From NCBI GenBank assembly GCA_035284745.1, contig JAYKIL010000035.1, positions 25,940 to 89,939 on the forward strand: a stretch of 64,000 bases of DNA, in the 5' to 3' direction. This stretch comes from JAYKJB01 sp035284745 [NCBI: Candidatus Sericytochromatia bacterium] (GTDB lineage Bacteria > Cyanobacteriota > Sericytochromatia > S15B-MN24). Both the position numbers and the translations under genes were made by a program. Positions 8,431 to 16,900 of this stretch are shown in pieces. The notes beneath the pieces are model-generated. The model was not told where the DNA came from, did no database searches, and saw only the letters and a list, made by a program, of their open reading frames with translations. How positions within the stretch are numbered: position 1 is the first letter of the stretch; each line of letters opens with the position of its first letter.

Positions 8431-9507
8431 GTGAACACTTTGACCGTGCAAGACGTTATCGACCGCATGGTGGCTCTCGCCCCGCCTCGGTTGGCCGAGA
8501 GTTGGGATAACGTGGGCCTGATGGTGGGGCATCCGGGCCGGGCTTTGCGCGGGATTACGGTGGCACTCGATCCCACTTACGAGGCGGTACAGGCGGCGCT
8601 GGCCCAGGGGTCAAACTTGTTGATCACCCATCATCCATTGCTGTTTAAGCCGCCGCGCAGTCTCGACTTGCGCGCCGAGCCGGGTCGCACCCTGGAGGCC
8701 TTGATAAAAGCGGATTGCGCGTTATATGCGGCGCATACAAATTTGGACGCGACAGCGGTCAACCAGGCATTGGCAGCTTCTGTTGGGGTGCTTGGAACTG
8801 AAATACTGCATCGAACGGGCAGCGCGCCCATCTATAAAGTTGGCGTCCACGTTCCTGCGAGCCACGTGGAAACTGTCTCAGAGGCAGCGTGGGCTGCCGG
8901 AGCGGGAAAAACAGAACATTATGAGCGGGCGGCTTATCGCTGGGAGACCGCGGGCACGTATGCGAACGCCGCTAAAACGGTATCGAATACGCAAGAATGG
9001 CGTCTGGAGTTTATGGTGCCATCGGGTGCGCTGAAGGCCGTGCGCCAGGCTATTTTTGAGGTGCACCCGTATCAAGAGCCCGCTCTGGATGTGGTGATGA
9101 TGCAAGGAGATGGCACGCCTGAGGGTTTCGGTTTGGTCGGGGAATTGCCGGCGCCAATCCGGTTGGCTGACTTTGCCCGTCATATTAAAACGTCACTTGC
9201 CTTGCCTGCCGTCAGGCTTGTGGGGGACCCGGATCGGATGGTTCAGCGGGTTGGCTGGCTGGGGGGCAGCGGGGGGGATTACTGGAAAGATGCCCTCGCG
9301 GCCCGTGTCGAGGCGTATATCACCGGGGAACTTCGGCATCACGCAGCCCTCGATGGTTTGGCAGCCGGTCTTTCGTTTATCGAAATTGGACACGTCGGCT
9401 CTGAGCAGCCGGTGGTCCCGTTTCTGGCGGAATATCTGCGCGCGGCGTGTGGTCCAGGTGTTCCCGTGCACGCCTTACCACAGGTCGATCCATTTCTTGT
9501 GATTTAG
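8431..9507 (+). CDS. Nif3-like dinuclear metal-centre protein, long form
   Basis: 358 residues, GTG start. The N-terminal half has the Nif3/YbgI metal motifs ESWDNVGL, THHPL (His67, His68) and HTNLD (102-106). The C-terminal half completes the site with GELRHHAALD and IEIGHVGSEQ. Between them is an insert of about 110 residues, as in B. subtilis YqfO-type members, where it forms a PII/CutA-like domain. The family is annotated as GTP cyclohydrolase I type 2-like, but the true activity is unsettled. It is probably cytoplasmic, and divergent from miaB with 111 bases between starts. Confidence 0.9.
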   Translation: MNTLTVQDVIDRMVALAPPRLAESWDNVGLMVGHPGRALRGITVALDPTYEAVQAALAQGSNLLITHHPLLFKPPRSLDLRAEPGRTLEALIKADCALYAAHTNLDATAVNQALAASVGVLGTEILHRTGSAPIYKVGVHVPASHVETVSEAAWAAGAGKTEHYERAAYRWETAGTYANAAKTVSNTQEWRLEFMVPSGALKAVRQAIFEVHPYQEPALDVVMMQGDGTPEGFGLVGELPAPIRLADFARHIKTSLALPAVRLVGDPDRMVQRVGWLGGSGGDYWKDALAARVEAYITGELRHHAALDGLAAGLSFIEIGHVGSEQPVVPFLAEYLRAACGPGVPVHALPQVDPFLVI

Positions 9508-9570
9508 AGGGCTGGAGCAGTACGCCTTTGCTGACGGCGGTGGCGAAGAAAAAAGCCGCTTTCTCCATCA

Positions 9571-10881
9571 TCAAGGATCTATGTACGTTTTCCAAATTTC
9601 CCGGTCAGATTCAATTTGCCGGGCGTAGGCCTCTGAGAATCCGGACAGCCTTTTTGTGATGGCTGAAATCCCGCCGGCATCATTCAGAATATCCCGGCCG
9701 CGTCCTGAGCGGGCGTGGGCCCGCGTGACGAGAAGCGCGACGGTATCGATGAATTGACTGAACTCGAGTTCGGTCTCTAGCGTGTCCACATCGACCTCGC
9801 TTCGCAACAACGGGAAAGAGCGAACCAGGTAATGACTGTCGCCTGCCGAAGCCGTTCCCAAAAACTGATCAGCGTCAGGGACGAAATACTCCCATGCTTT
9901 GCGCACACGCTCCGCCTGATTACCGGGCCGGGCCGACAAGTACGGAACGGCAGCAGAGGCACTTTGCTCTTTTAATTCAAGCAAAAAATCGTCGCTGTCT
10001 GCGGCGCTTTTCCCCTCCACTAGCAACAAAAAGCGTTGTTTGGAGAGGCTTGCTAAGCCTGCCACTCGGCGGACAGCGTCCTTCACGCGGAAGAATCCGA
10101 CCGGCTCATGTCGTTGTTCCGCGTATGCTTCTATACTGACGTGGAGGCCCTTCATCGTTTGAAAATTGACAGGGATCAGCTTTTTTTTTCGCACGATGCG
10201 ACCCCCACGGATCCATCGTTTGCGCTCCTTCAGCAAATTCTGTTTGTTTACCCGTTGGATGGCCCCCGCTGCAGGGCCGGGAACCATACTTTCCACCACC
10301 GGGCTCTTGAGCGTGCCGGGGTTCTTGCTGAAGTCTTCGAGGCGCGTGAGATAGCCACTGAGAAAGCGATTCACAATGCGCTCTGTCGCTGCCTTAGAAA
10401 AATTCGCTTCCCGAGCAAATAGCCTGATGCTCACAAGAACACGAAGAACTTCCCAAGTGTAAGGACCTTCCACGGCCTCATCGAAATCGTCCAAATCGAA
10501 TGTGCCCAGGCCACGACTCAATTTGAAGGCGGATACGTTTTCCAAGTGCACGTCGCCGACAAGGGGAATAATGACAGGGGATTTTAAAGCAGGGTGCTCG
10601 CTGAGGTCGCGGTAGAAAAGATGAGCCGAACCGCGAAAAAAACCGATCGGCGAGTCCGACATTAACGCAAATTTTCGATGGACAAAATTGTCGGGCGTGC
10701 GGATGGCCTCGGCGTGATAGTGCTTTAGAAATTCCGCCGCGTCTCGACTGTATGCGAGCGTGGCGTGGGGCGTTAACGCCGATGCTGGAGAAGCCAGACA
10801 GGCCAACGCAACGATGCCTAAAACTATTTTCGGTGGCAGCACTGACGATAGCGAACCTTTCACACGGTTTTTTAGAATCAC
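9571..10881 (-). CDS. Exported DUF2252-family protein
   Basis: 436 residues, GTG start. The first 35 residues form a classical signal peptide ending near ASPASA. Signature motifs of DUF2252 follow: FFRGSAHLFY (81-90), GDVHLEN (109-115) and FDLDDFDEA (128-136). The family has a kinase-like look (an HxxN-like and a DxD motif, reminiscent of aminoglycoside phosphotransferases), but no activity is established. An exported member would not see ATP, so a non-kinase role is likely here; that is inference. It stands alone, converging on the Nif3-like gene. Confidence 0.85.
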   Translation of the reverse strand: MILKNRVKGSLSSVLPPKIVLGIVALACLASPASALTPHATLAYSRDAAEFLKHYHAEAIRTPDNFVHRKFALMSDSPIGFFRGSAHLFYRDLSEHPALKSPVIIPLVGDVHLENVSAFKLSRGLGTFDLDDFDEAVEGPYTWEVLRVLVSIRLFAREANFSKAATERIVNRFLSGYLTRLEDFSKNPGTLKSPVVESMVPGPAAGAIQRVNKQNLLKERKRWIRGGRIVRKKKLIPVNFQTMKGLHVSIEAYAEQRHEPVGFFRVKDAVRRVAGLASLSKQRFLLLVEGKSAADSDDFLLELKEQSASAAVPYLSARPGNQAERVRKAWEYFVPDADQFLGTASAGDSHYLVRSFPLLRSEVDVDTLETELEFSQFIDTVALLVTRAHARSGRGRDILNDAGGISAITKRLSGFSEAYARQIESDREIWKTYIDP

Positions 10882-10983
10882 TCAACTCAGAACGTTACGG
10901 CAAGCTGTGCCTGCAACCCTCGGAGTTCGCCTGTGTTAGGATAAACGTCCTCTGGACATGAGTTCAAGTTCGAAGGCGAAGTT

Positions 10984-12111
10984 ATGTACGGTTTGGAGCA
11001 GTTGGGAACCGATTTGCTTGCCTGGTTTGACGAGCATCAGATTGTATTACCCTGGCGAGGAATGGGCGATCCGTATGCCATCTGGGTGTCTGAAATTATG
11101 CTACAGCAAACTCAGGTGAAAACGGTCATCCCTTATTTTGAACGCTGGATGACCCTTTTTCCCTCCCTGAAAGCCCTCGCTGCGGCCCCTCAGGATGCCG
11201 TCATGAAGGCGTGGGAGGGATTGGGGTATTACTCTCGCGCCCGTCACTTGCTGGCCGCCGCCCAGATTGTGGTAGAGCACTATGAGGGACAAATTCCCCG
11301 CCATTGGACTGCTCTGCGTCGTTTGCCGGGTGTTGGGGATTATACGGCGGGGGCGATTTTGAGTATGGCATATGATCAGCGCGTTCCCGCCGTTGATGGG
11401 AACGCACTGCGGGTGTTTAGCCGTTTGGCCCTCATCCGTGAAGATGTCAGTCGATCCCTCGGCAAGCGCCTCATTACGTCTGTCATTCAGGACGCGATGG
11501 GTCATATTTCGCGCCCGGGCGATTTCAATCAAGCGGTGATGGATTTGGGCCGTGATGTCTGCGTTCCCCAGAGGCCGAATTGTGGGGTTTGCCCTGTGCG
11601 GCAGCATTGTCGTGCGCATGCTGCGGGTGAAGAACGTCTTTTGCCGGTCAAGCCGGGCACACGGCCTCCGCGAGACCTGGTTCTGGCCGCAGCCTTGGTA
11701 GAGCGGGAAGGACGTTTTTTGCTGGTGAAGCGCCGCTCAGTAGGTATCTGGGGTGGGATGTGGTCACTGCCCACCGTCGAATTACCCTCTCTCTTGGTGA
11801 CGGATTCAGAGACGTGCCAGACGGCGGCTGCGCGAGAATGGGGCTTGGCTGGATGGCCCTTCCAACTGGGTGCTGCGGTGGTCACGTTGAAACATCAACT
11901 GACACACCGCAGCCTGACGATTCCGGTGTTTGAAGCCGTGTTGCCGGGAATGCCTCCTGCTGGTTTTGAATTCTCGTGGGTGGGGCCCGATGAATGGAGC
12001 TCGGTCCCCTTGCCCGTTCCCTTCGCGCGGTTGCTCGATCGATTGGATGCGGGTCCTCTATTTCGACAGGCCGCGCACGACGGCTGTGTTCGCCCTTTTC
12101 GCCTGTTGTGA
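10984..12111 (+). CDS. mutY: A/G-specific adenine DNA glycosylase
   Basis: 375 residues, the usual MutY length. LPWR at 22-25, catalytic Glu37 in SEIMLQQTQV, the helix-hairpin-helix LPGVGDYTA (114-122), catalytic Asp138 in VDGN, and an iron-sulfur cluster of C-x6-C-x2-C-x5-C (Cys193, 200, 203, 209) are all present. The C-terminal region from about residue 225 is the NUDIX-like domain that reads 8-oxoguanine. The enzyme removes adenine mispaired with 8-oxoG. It is divergent from the DUF2252 gene, so the short spacer 10882-10983 should hold promoters for both. Confidence 0.96.
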   Translation: MYGLEQLGTDLLAWFDEHQIVLPWRGMGDPYAIWVSEIMLQQTQVKTVIPYFERWMTLFPSLKALAAAPQDAVMKAWEGLGYYSRARHLLAAAQIVVEHYEGQIPRHWTALRRLPGVGDYTAGAILSMAYDQRVPAVDGNALRVFSRLALIREDVSRSLGKRLITSVIQDAMGHISRPGDFNQAVMDLGRDVCVPQRPNCGVCPVRQHCRAHAAGEERLLPVKPGTRPPRDLVLAAALVEREGRFLLVKRRSVGIWGGMWSLPTVELPSLLVTDSETCQTAAAREWGLAGWPFQLGAAVVTLKHQLTHRSLTIPVFEAVLPGMPPAGFEFSWVGPDEWSSVPLPVPFARLLDRLDAGPLFRQAAHDGCVRPFRLL

Positions 12112-12137
12112 GCTCTGTACCATCAAACCCTTCTGGC

Positions 12138-12482
12138 TTAGTTGGTACTGGCCCCGACGAGAATTAAGTTTTCTCGGAGTACTATGACGCTGCCATCGGC
12201 CCGAACCCCAACGGCTGATATCTTCGCCAGCGTCCCCGATTCAAGCCCTGACGTATCGATGTCGGCAGTGTATCCATCCTGGCCATTTTCGTCCTCAGCC
12301 ACCACTTCATTATTAAGTTGGAATTGGACACGGGTGACGCCTTCGCTCTCTGGAACGCTTACATTGACCTCAATGACCCCGCGCACGGCGGTGAAAACAT
12401 CCGCCGTGTTGGTCATATTTGCCGTGCAACCCACCATCCAGGGAACGGCCCAAAGCCACGAAAATCGCCTTAAAAACGCCAC
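12138..12482 (-). CDS. Small lipoprotein with bacterial Ig-like fold
   Basis: 114 residues, GTG start. The signal peptide ends in WMVGC (Cys19). The rest (GVIEVNVSVPESEGVTRVQF, then TSGLESGTLAKISAVGVRADG) has the strand pattern of Ig-like extracellular domains. Its first 13 bases overlap the end of the AMIN-domain gene, so the two are probably translated together and may act together at the outer membrane. No closer family is recognised. Confidence 0.7.
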   Translation of the reverse strand: MAFLRRFSWLWAVPWMVGCTANMTNTADVFTAVRGVIEVNVSVPESEGVTRVQFQLNNEVVAEDENGQDGYTADIDTSGLESGTLAKISAVGVRADGSVIVLRENLILVGASTN

Positions 12483-14056
12483 GTTGCTATCACCTCTGGT
12501 CCCCAGCGCACGAAGCTATAGCTTCCCGTGTAGGAACGGTTCCCCTGTGTCCTGAGTTGAGCTGTCAACGCCACGGCTCCACCCGCCCACTTGAGGCCTC
12601 CCAGTGCTTGGTAACCCCAGACGTTCCCGATGGCCGTGGTGAAAGCATCTTCTCCGCGGAATGCGTAAGGCATCAAGGCACCTTCCGCCACGATCCCCCA
12701 ATCTCCCCAAACAGGGGCCCACGCGCGCCCCCCCAGCGTGGGGCCGTGGAAAAGGATTGAGGGCGTAAAAATCGCGCTGGGTTCGGTCGGAGGGAGCAGG
12801 TTGTTCTGTTGAGACACGTATCTGAGAGAGTATCCCACCGACCCTGCCATCACCCAAGGACTCCGAACAGGAAGAAACTCGAACGCAATATTTCCGACAT
12901 ATTCGTCCCGACGAGTGATCGCATCTGGGATCTGAGTGCTTGAAATACTGTATGCGACGCTCTCTGCCGCCAAGGCGAGATTCCAAGATGGCCCGAGGGG
13001 AACATGTCCGACGAAACCCAGGGCTGTGGAGCCTGCCCCCTCTAAATTGCTGCCAAAGCTCTCGGCTCGCTCACTCAGCAAGGCATATCCGGATCTGAGG
13101 GCGACGGCACGAGCGGTGCGAAATATCGTGTTTCCTCGATATACAGGCCTTTTCCAAGGCTCATTGGGAAGTGGGTTGACCCACCCCTCCTGACGGATAG
13201 GTGAAACGGGTGCTTCGAGTGCCGGGCGCAGGTTTTCGGGGGGGGACAGATTGACTGCGACACCACTCAGGCTGCCTGGAGTAATGTCGACCGAGGAACG
13301 TCGGGGCGTTCTTACTTGTATTTCAGTGATGTCGTGGGCTGTGTCGCCTGGAATTGACTTGCGGTAGACATAATCACCGGAGGCAGGCGTTCCAGGAAGG
13401 GGGGCTGTCCCCCCTAATCGGACGGGGCCGCTCCTGGGGCCAGCGTAGGGCACCCTTCCGTATTCAGGTGTCTCGTCCAAGCGTATCCCGTGCAGAGGTT
13501 GTGGCCGGGGGCGCTCGGATGACACCAGGGCGGAGTGATTGGGAGAGGGAACTTCCCCCGGCAGCAGGGGCCCCTCGGGAGGCGGCACCGCCGGGAGAAA
13601 TTCCCGGGCGACACGCGGAGCCGATACAATCTCCTTGGTGAGCCGAAGTTGAAGCACGCCTTGGCGTGGATCCGGCACGATACTGACGGTAGCGGGGTTC
13701 GCCAAAGACACACGGACCTTGACGCGGGCCTGATTGCTCACAGGCGCCATCTCCACTTTCGTCACAAGCGGGTGAAAGACCCCGAGCTTGTAGGGTTTTC
13801 CGCTGCCCGTTTGCGTGCCGATGAACTCAATTTCCAGTCGAGTGCCGCCATCGAAACTCTGAACAGTGGCCTTAGGGATACCACCCTGGAAAGGAATGAT
13901 GATGGTGTTGTGTTCGCGCTCAAAAGAAGGTGCATCCAGAACGATTCCGGCTTCTGCCCAAGCGGTATCTGGCTGAAAACAGATTCCGGCGACCAGCAGA
14001 ACCGCCCAGACCAAAACGCTCTGGGGAGTTTGTTTGGGTTGTGCGCAAGAGATCAT
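12470..14056 (-). CDS. Exported protein: AMIN-like domain plus C-terminal barrel-like region
   Basis: 528 residues. A signal peptide (about 1-34, ending TAWA) is followed by an AMIN-like domain (about 36-140; KVEMAPVSNQARVKVRVSL and VLQLRLTK), a fold that binds peptidoglycan in PilQ and AmiC. A Pro-rich linker (about 145-290) leads to a C-terminal half of alternating amphipathic strands ending in ...VIATWRF. The terminal Phe and strand pattern fit an outer-membrane beta-barrel. This would link wall and outer membrane in one chain, which is inference. The downstream small lipoprotein gene overlaps it by 13 bases. Confidence 0.65.
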   Translation of the reverse strand: MISCAQPKQTPQSVLVWAVLLVAGICFQPDTAWAEAGIVLDAPSFEREHNTIIIPFQGGIPKATVQSFDGGTRLEIEFIGTQTGSGKPYKLGVFHPLVTKVEMAPVSNQARVKVRVSLANPATVSIVPDPRQGVLQLRLTKEIVSAPRVAREFLPAVPPPEGPLLPGEVPSPNHSALVSSERPRPQPLHGIRLDETPEYGRVPYAGPRSGPVRLGGTAPLPGTPASGDYVYRKSIPGDTAHDITEIQVRTPRRSSVDITPGSLSGVAVNLSPPENLRPALEAPVSPIRQEGWVNPLPNEPWKRPVYRGNTIFRTARAVALRSGYALLSERAESFGSNLEGAGSTALGFVGHVPLGPSWNLALAAESVAYSISSTQIPDAITRRDEYVGNIAFEFLPVRSPWVMAGSVGYSLRYVSQQNNLLPPTEPSAIFTPSILFHGPTLGGRAWAPVWGDWGIVAEGALMPYAFRGEDAFTTAIGNVWGYQALGGLKWAGGAVALTAQLRTQGNRSYTGSYSFVRWGPEVIATWRF

Positions 14057-14367
14057 GCGACGCCTGGACCTGAGGTGCTGTTCTCGGACTCGTGAATTTC
14101 GGATCGACCATCAGCATGCCGCTTCAACAGCCCGATGGTCGGTGATCCTGATCGTTGGCTTCGGGTTTCCATAAATTGGTGGCTTCAGTGGCCGTTTTCC
14201 CTGAGGATGCCCGGAACAAACGTGGCAAGCATAATCTTCCGTTAATTGACTGTTAGCCTCAAGCCCGCGCATCATGGGGTTGAACCACAATTCATTTCCT
14301 CCGTCCTTGGCGTCTTTAGGCGGTTTCGAGCCGCATCTTGCCCAAGAAACGAGAGAAAGGAGGCTTT
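14057..14367. other. 311-bp divergent intergenic region with an inverted repeat
   Basis: It separates the minus-strand AMIN gene from the plus-strand transglycosylase-like gene and should hold both promoters. CGACCATC (14105-14112) and GATGGTCG (14134-14141) are perfect inverted copies 21 bases apart, and the flanks GGAT (14101-14104) and ATCC (14145-14148) extend the pairing past a 3-base bulge. The repeat is about 50 bases upstream of the AMIN gene start. I see no convincing -35/-10 pair and no gene. Confidence 0.4.
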
Positions 14368-15045
14368 ATGGTTCAGCGCCCAGTTTTTCTTGGCGGTGGT
14401 CTTTCACTCTTACTCGCGTTTGGAATTCAGCCGGCTTTTTCGCAGAATTCTTCTTCGGTGTCGTCACCTGTGGTGCTCCAGTCTGGTGCCGTGGACCGCG
14501 GAACGCCCCGTGAAGTCCAGCCCTCTGGTTACAATTTCCCCCCCCCGAGCCGTGGCGACCGGTTTGCCCGAAGAGGGCTTGATTTGAGAGTGGGCATCCG
14601 AGGCTGGAGACAGTTCGGTGGTTTGATCAAGCGGCAGTCGGCCGCCGTTGGGATCGATCCTTTGGTTCTTGGGGCCTATATCTGGCTGGAAAGTGAATTT
14701 AATCCTCGACAAAACTACGTAAGAGGGCGTCGGCGGGCTTTGGGTTTGGGCTCGGTCCAGGCGCAAGATTACCCACGCTACACACGCCGCCAACTGCTCG
14801 ATCCAGAATTGAATGTGAAACTCACTGCTGCTGAATTTGCCCAGAAATGGCATCCGCAGGACATGGTGGGCACCGTCATGGATGTCTGGTACCCGGCGTG
14901 GCGTCGGTTGGTCGCCCGGGGACGCCCAGTGCCCGTTATCAAGTCGCCGGATGTCTACACCCAGGCGATCGCCAATCGTTACTACGCCCTCAAAGAAATT
15001 GATGTGCACTTCCCGGAAGGCGGCCGGGAAAAAACAAATAAATAA
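14368..15045 (+). CDS. Exported lytic-transglycosylase-like protein
   Basis: 225 residues from the ATG at 14368, which has AAGGAGG 4 bases upstream. A signal peptide ends about residue 26 (PAFSQ). Residues about 85-160 carry SLT-type features: IDPLVLGAYIWLESEFNP with the candidate catalytic Glu in LESEF, then ALGLGSVQ in place of the common GLMQ motif, and later a terminal helix with ANRYYALKEID. Such enzymes cleave peptidoglycan between MurNAc and GlcNAc. The Gly-Leu-Gly-Ser variant makes activity uncertain. It is a single gene converging with the nitronate monooxygenase-like gene. Confidence 0.72.
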   Translation: MVQRPVFLGGGLSLLLAFGIQPAFSQNSSSVSSPVVLQSGAVDRGTPREVQPSGYNFPPPSRGDRFARRGLDLRVGIRGWRQFGGLIKRQSAAVGIDPLVLGAYIWLESEFNPRQNYVRGRRRALGLGSVQAQDYPRYTRRQLLDPELNVKLTAAEFAQKWHPQDMVGTVMDVWYPAWRRLVARGRPVPVIKSPDVYTQAIANRYYALKEIDVHFPEGGREKTNK

Positions 15046-15064
15046 TTGCTTTTCTCAGACGGTC

Positions 15065-16006
15065 TTAAAATGAGGGGAGTCGTCCGCGGGCGGCCCGATA
15101 CTCATCCATCAACCGGATGACAACTTCTTGCGCGGCGGGTTCGTCGTTGATAAGTCCGGCCACTTGGCCGACCTCTAGTTCGCCCTCTTCAATGTCACCT
15201 TCAAAAATGCCTTTCCGCGCGCGACCACTGCCCAACAGTGTACGCAACTCCTCATCGTTACCTCCAAGAGACTCAGCGGCCAATATGCGCTCCGCAAAGG
15301 CATTTTTGAGGAATCGGGCGGGGCCAATTTTTTTTAAGGCGAGAACTGTGGCGCAAGCTTGCGCCTTTATGACGGCTTGCTTGTAGCCGGGATGGGCGGA
15401 CGATTCTTGCGTCACAGCAAAACGACTCCCCACCTGCACCCCGTGGGCGCCTGCCGAAATGGCCGCACACATGGCGTATCCGTCCGCAATCCCTCCTGCT
15501 GCGATGATCGGAATGTCAACGGTTTGCGCGAGGAGACGCACGAGCACCAGGGTTGTTAATTCATCGGGGCCATTGTGCCCGCCAGCCTCGAAGCCCTCTG
15601 CAACGACGGCATCGCAACCTGCTTGCGCTGCTTTCGCTGCTTGTGCCGGCGTCGCCACCACGTGGACTACCTTGGCGCCAGCGGACTTTAACATCGGTGT
15701 ATAAATTCGCGGATTTCCCGCGGAGGTAAAAAAAATGGAGACGTTCTCCTCCAGAGCAATTGTGATTTGCTCTGCGGCATATTTGTGAAAGATCGGAATA
15801 TTGACCCCCCAGGGCCGTGTCGTGCGCTGCCGCATTCGTTGAATGTGTGCGCGGAAAGTATCGGGCCGCATTGAGCCCCCGCCAATCAGGCCCAACGCGC
15901 CGGCTTCGGAGGCCGCTGCCGCCAACTTATTTCCGGAGCACCAGACCATACCGGCTTGGACGATGGGGTACTTTATCCCAAATACGGTTGTTATGAACTC
16001 ACTCAT
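15065..16006 (-). CDS. Nitronate monooxygenase / FabK-like FMN enzyme
   Basis: 313 residues. The start IKYPIVQAGMVWCSGNKLAAAASEAGALGLIGGG, followed by EGFEAGGHNG, IIAAGGIADG and AGAHGVQVGSRF, is typical of the PF03060 TIM-barrel family that binds FMN. The family includes nitronate monooxygenases and the enoyl-ACP reductase FabK. EGFEAGGHNG is the shared substrate-loop motif and does not separate the two. No fatty-acid genes flank it, so the role is undecided. Probably cytoplasmic. Confidence 0.88.
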   Translation of the reverse strand: MSEFITTVFGIKYPIVQAGMVWCSGNKLAAAASEAGALGLIGGGSMRPDTFRAHIQRMRQRTTRPWGVNIPIFHKYAAEQITIALEENVSIFFTSAGNPRIYTPMLKSAGAKVVHVVATPAQAAKAAQAGCDAVVAEGFEAGGHNGPDELTTLVLVRLLAQTVDIPIIAAGGIADGYAMCAAISAGAHGVQVGSRFAVTQESSAHPGYKQAVIKAQACATVLALKKIGPARFLKNAFAERILAAESLGGNDEELRTLLGSGRARKGIFEGDIEEGELEVGQVAGLINDEPAAQEVVIRLMDEYRAARGRLPSF

Positions 16007-16096
16007 GTCCCGAGTTTAACAGGCGTCGATGGACCCCGCGAGTCAGAATAGGGGTTAACATGCTCTCATTGTGAGGGGTGGCGCGCGGGAGGGATT

Positions 16097-16900
16097 GTGA
16101 GATTTTTTTTTCGCCGCAAAATAGGGCCTCATCATCCAGAATCCACGGCCGTCAATTTTGAAGGCGTTCTTTCGCGAGCGTCGTCGGTGGATCCGGCCCC
16201 TCTCGCCTCAGCGATGCAGGCGGTGGGCGCCGCTGTCGCAGGCGCTGACAATTTTGGGGAGTCATCGGACGAACGCGACCTTTATCATTTGATTGATCGT
16301 CTCGCAGCGGGCGTCGAGCAAAGTTTTCCGCAAAGTTTTTGTCAGGCGGGATGCAGCAGTTGCTGTTACTACCCGGTCGCTTTGTTTACCATCACCTACT
16401 CAGAATGGTCGGTTATCGAACGTTATGTGGAAACGCGATGGAGCGAAACCCAAAGGCTCGATTTGGAACAGCGATATCGGGCCCGGTTTTCTTCATTTTG
16501 GCGTTTGATATTCACCATGATCCAACGTAGTTTTGTAGGCTTGCTGTTGACGGCGCCGTTGTTGGACCGGGCCCGATTGCCGTGTCCATTTTTGGTGAAT
16601 GACCGTTGCAGCGTGTATGACGCGCGCCCATATCCCTGCCGAAGTTTCGGCCTGTTTGCTGTTCGAGCTTTGGGCCGACAGCCCAAGGTGTACGCTTGTA
16701 GTGCTCAGGGTGAGAATCTCTTAGACGCATTACGGGCGGTCAAGCCGCAGATTCAATTGCCTGTTTTGAATCCTCTGGCGAGGCGGATTCGGCGATTGTG
16801 TCGCGGCCCAAAACTGTCCTTACCCATCTGGATCGGCATTTGGCTGTTACGCAGAGAGCGGAAGACACGGGGCACTGCCGAGCGTCACGGCGTTGAGTGA
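16097..16900 (+). CDS. YkgJ-type cysteine-cluster protein
   Basis: 267 residues; GTG start with GGAGGG 3-4 bases upstream. It has the Cys pattern of the YkgJ/UPF0153 (CxxCxxxxCC-type zinc or iron-sulfur cluster) family: Cys82, Cys86, Cys89 and Cys90 in FCQAGCSSCC, then Cys163, Cys171 and Cys181 in CPFLVNDRCSVYDARPYPCR. The family probably binds a metal or cluster and its role is unknown. There are N- and C-terminal extensions without motifs. Its 3' end overlaps the 3' end of the convergent glycosyltransferase gene by 16 bases. Confidence 0.85.
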   Translation: MRFFFRRKIGPHHPESTAVNFEGVLSRASSVDPAPLASAMQAVGAAVAGADNFGESSDERDLYHLIDRLAAGVEQSFPQSFCQAGCSSCCYYPVALFTITYSEWSVIERYVETRWSETQRLDLEQRYRARFSSFWRLIFTMIQRSFVGLLLTAPLLDRARLPCPFLVNDRCSVYDARPYPCRSFGLFAVRALGRQPKVYACSAQGENLLDALRAVKPQIQLPVLNPLARRIRRLCRGPKLSLPIWIGIWLLRRERKTRGTAERHGVE

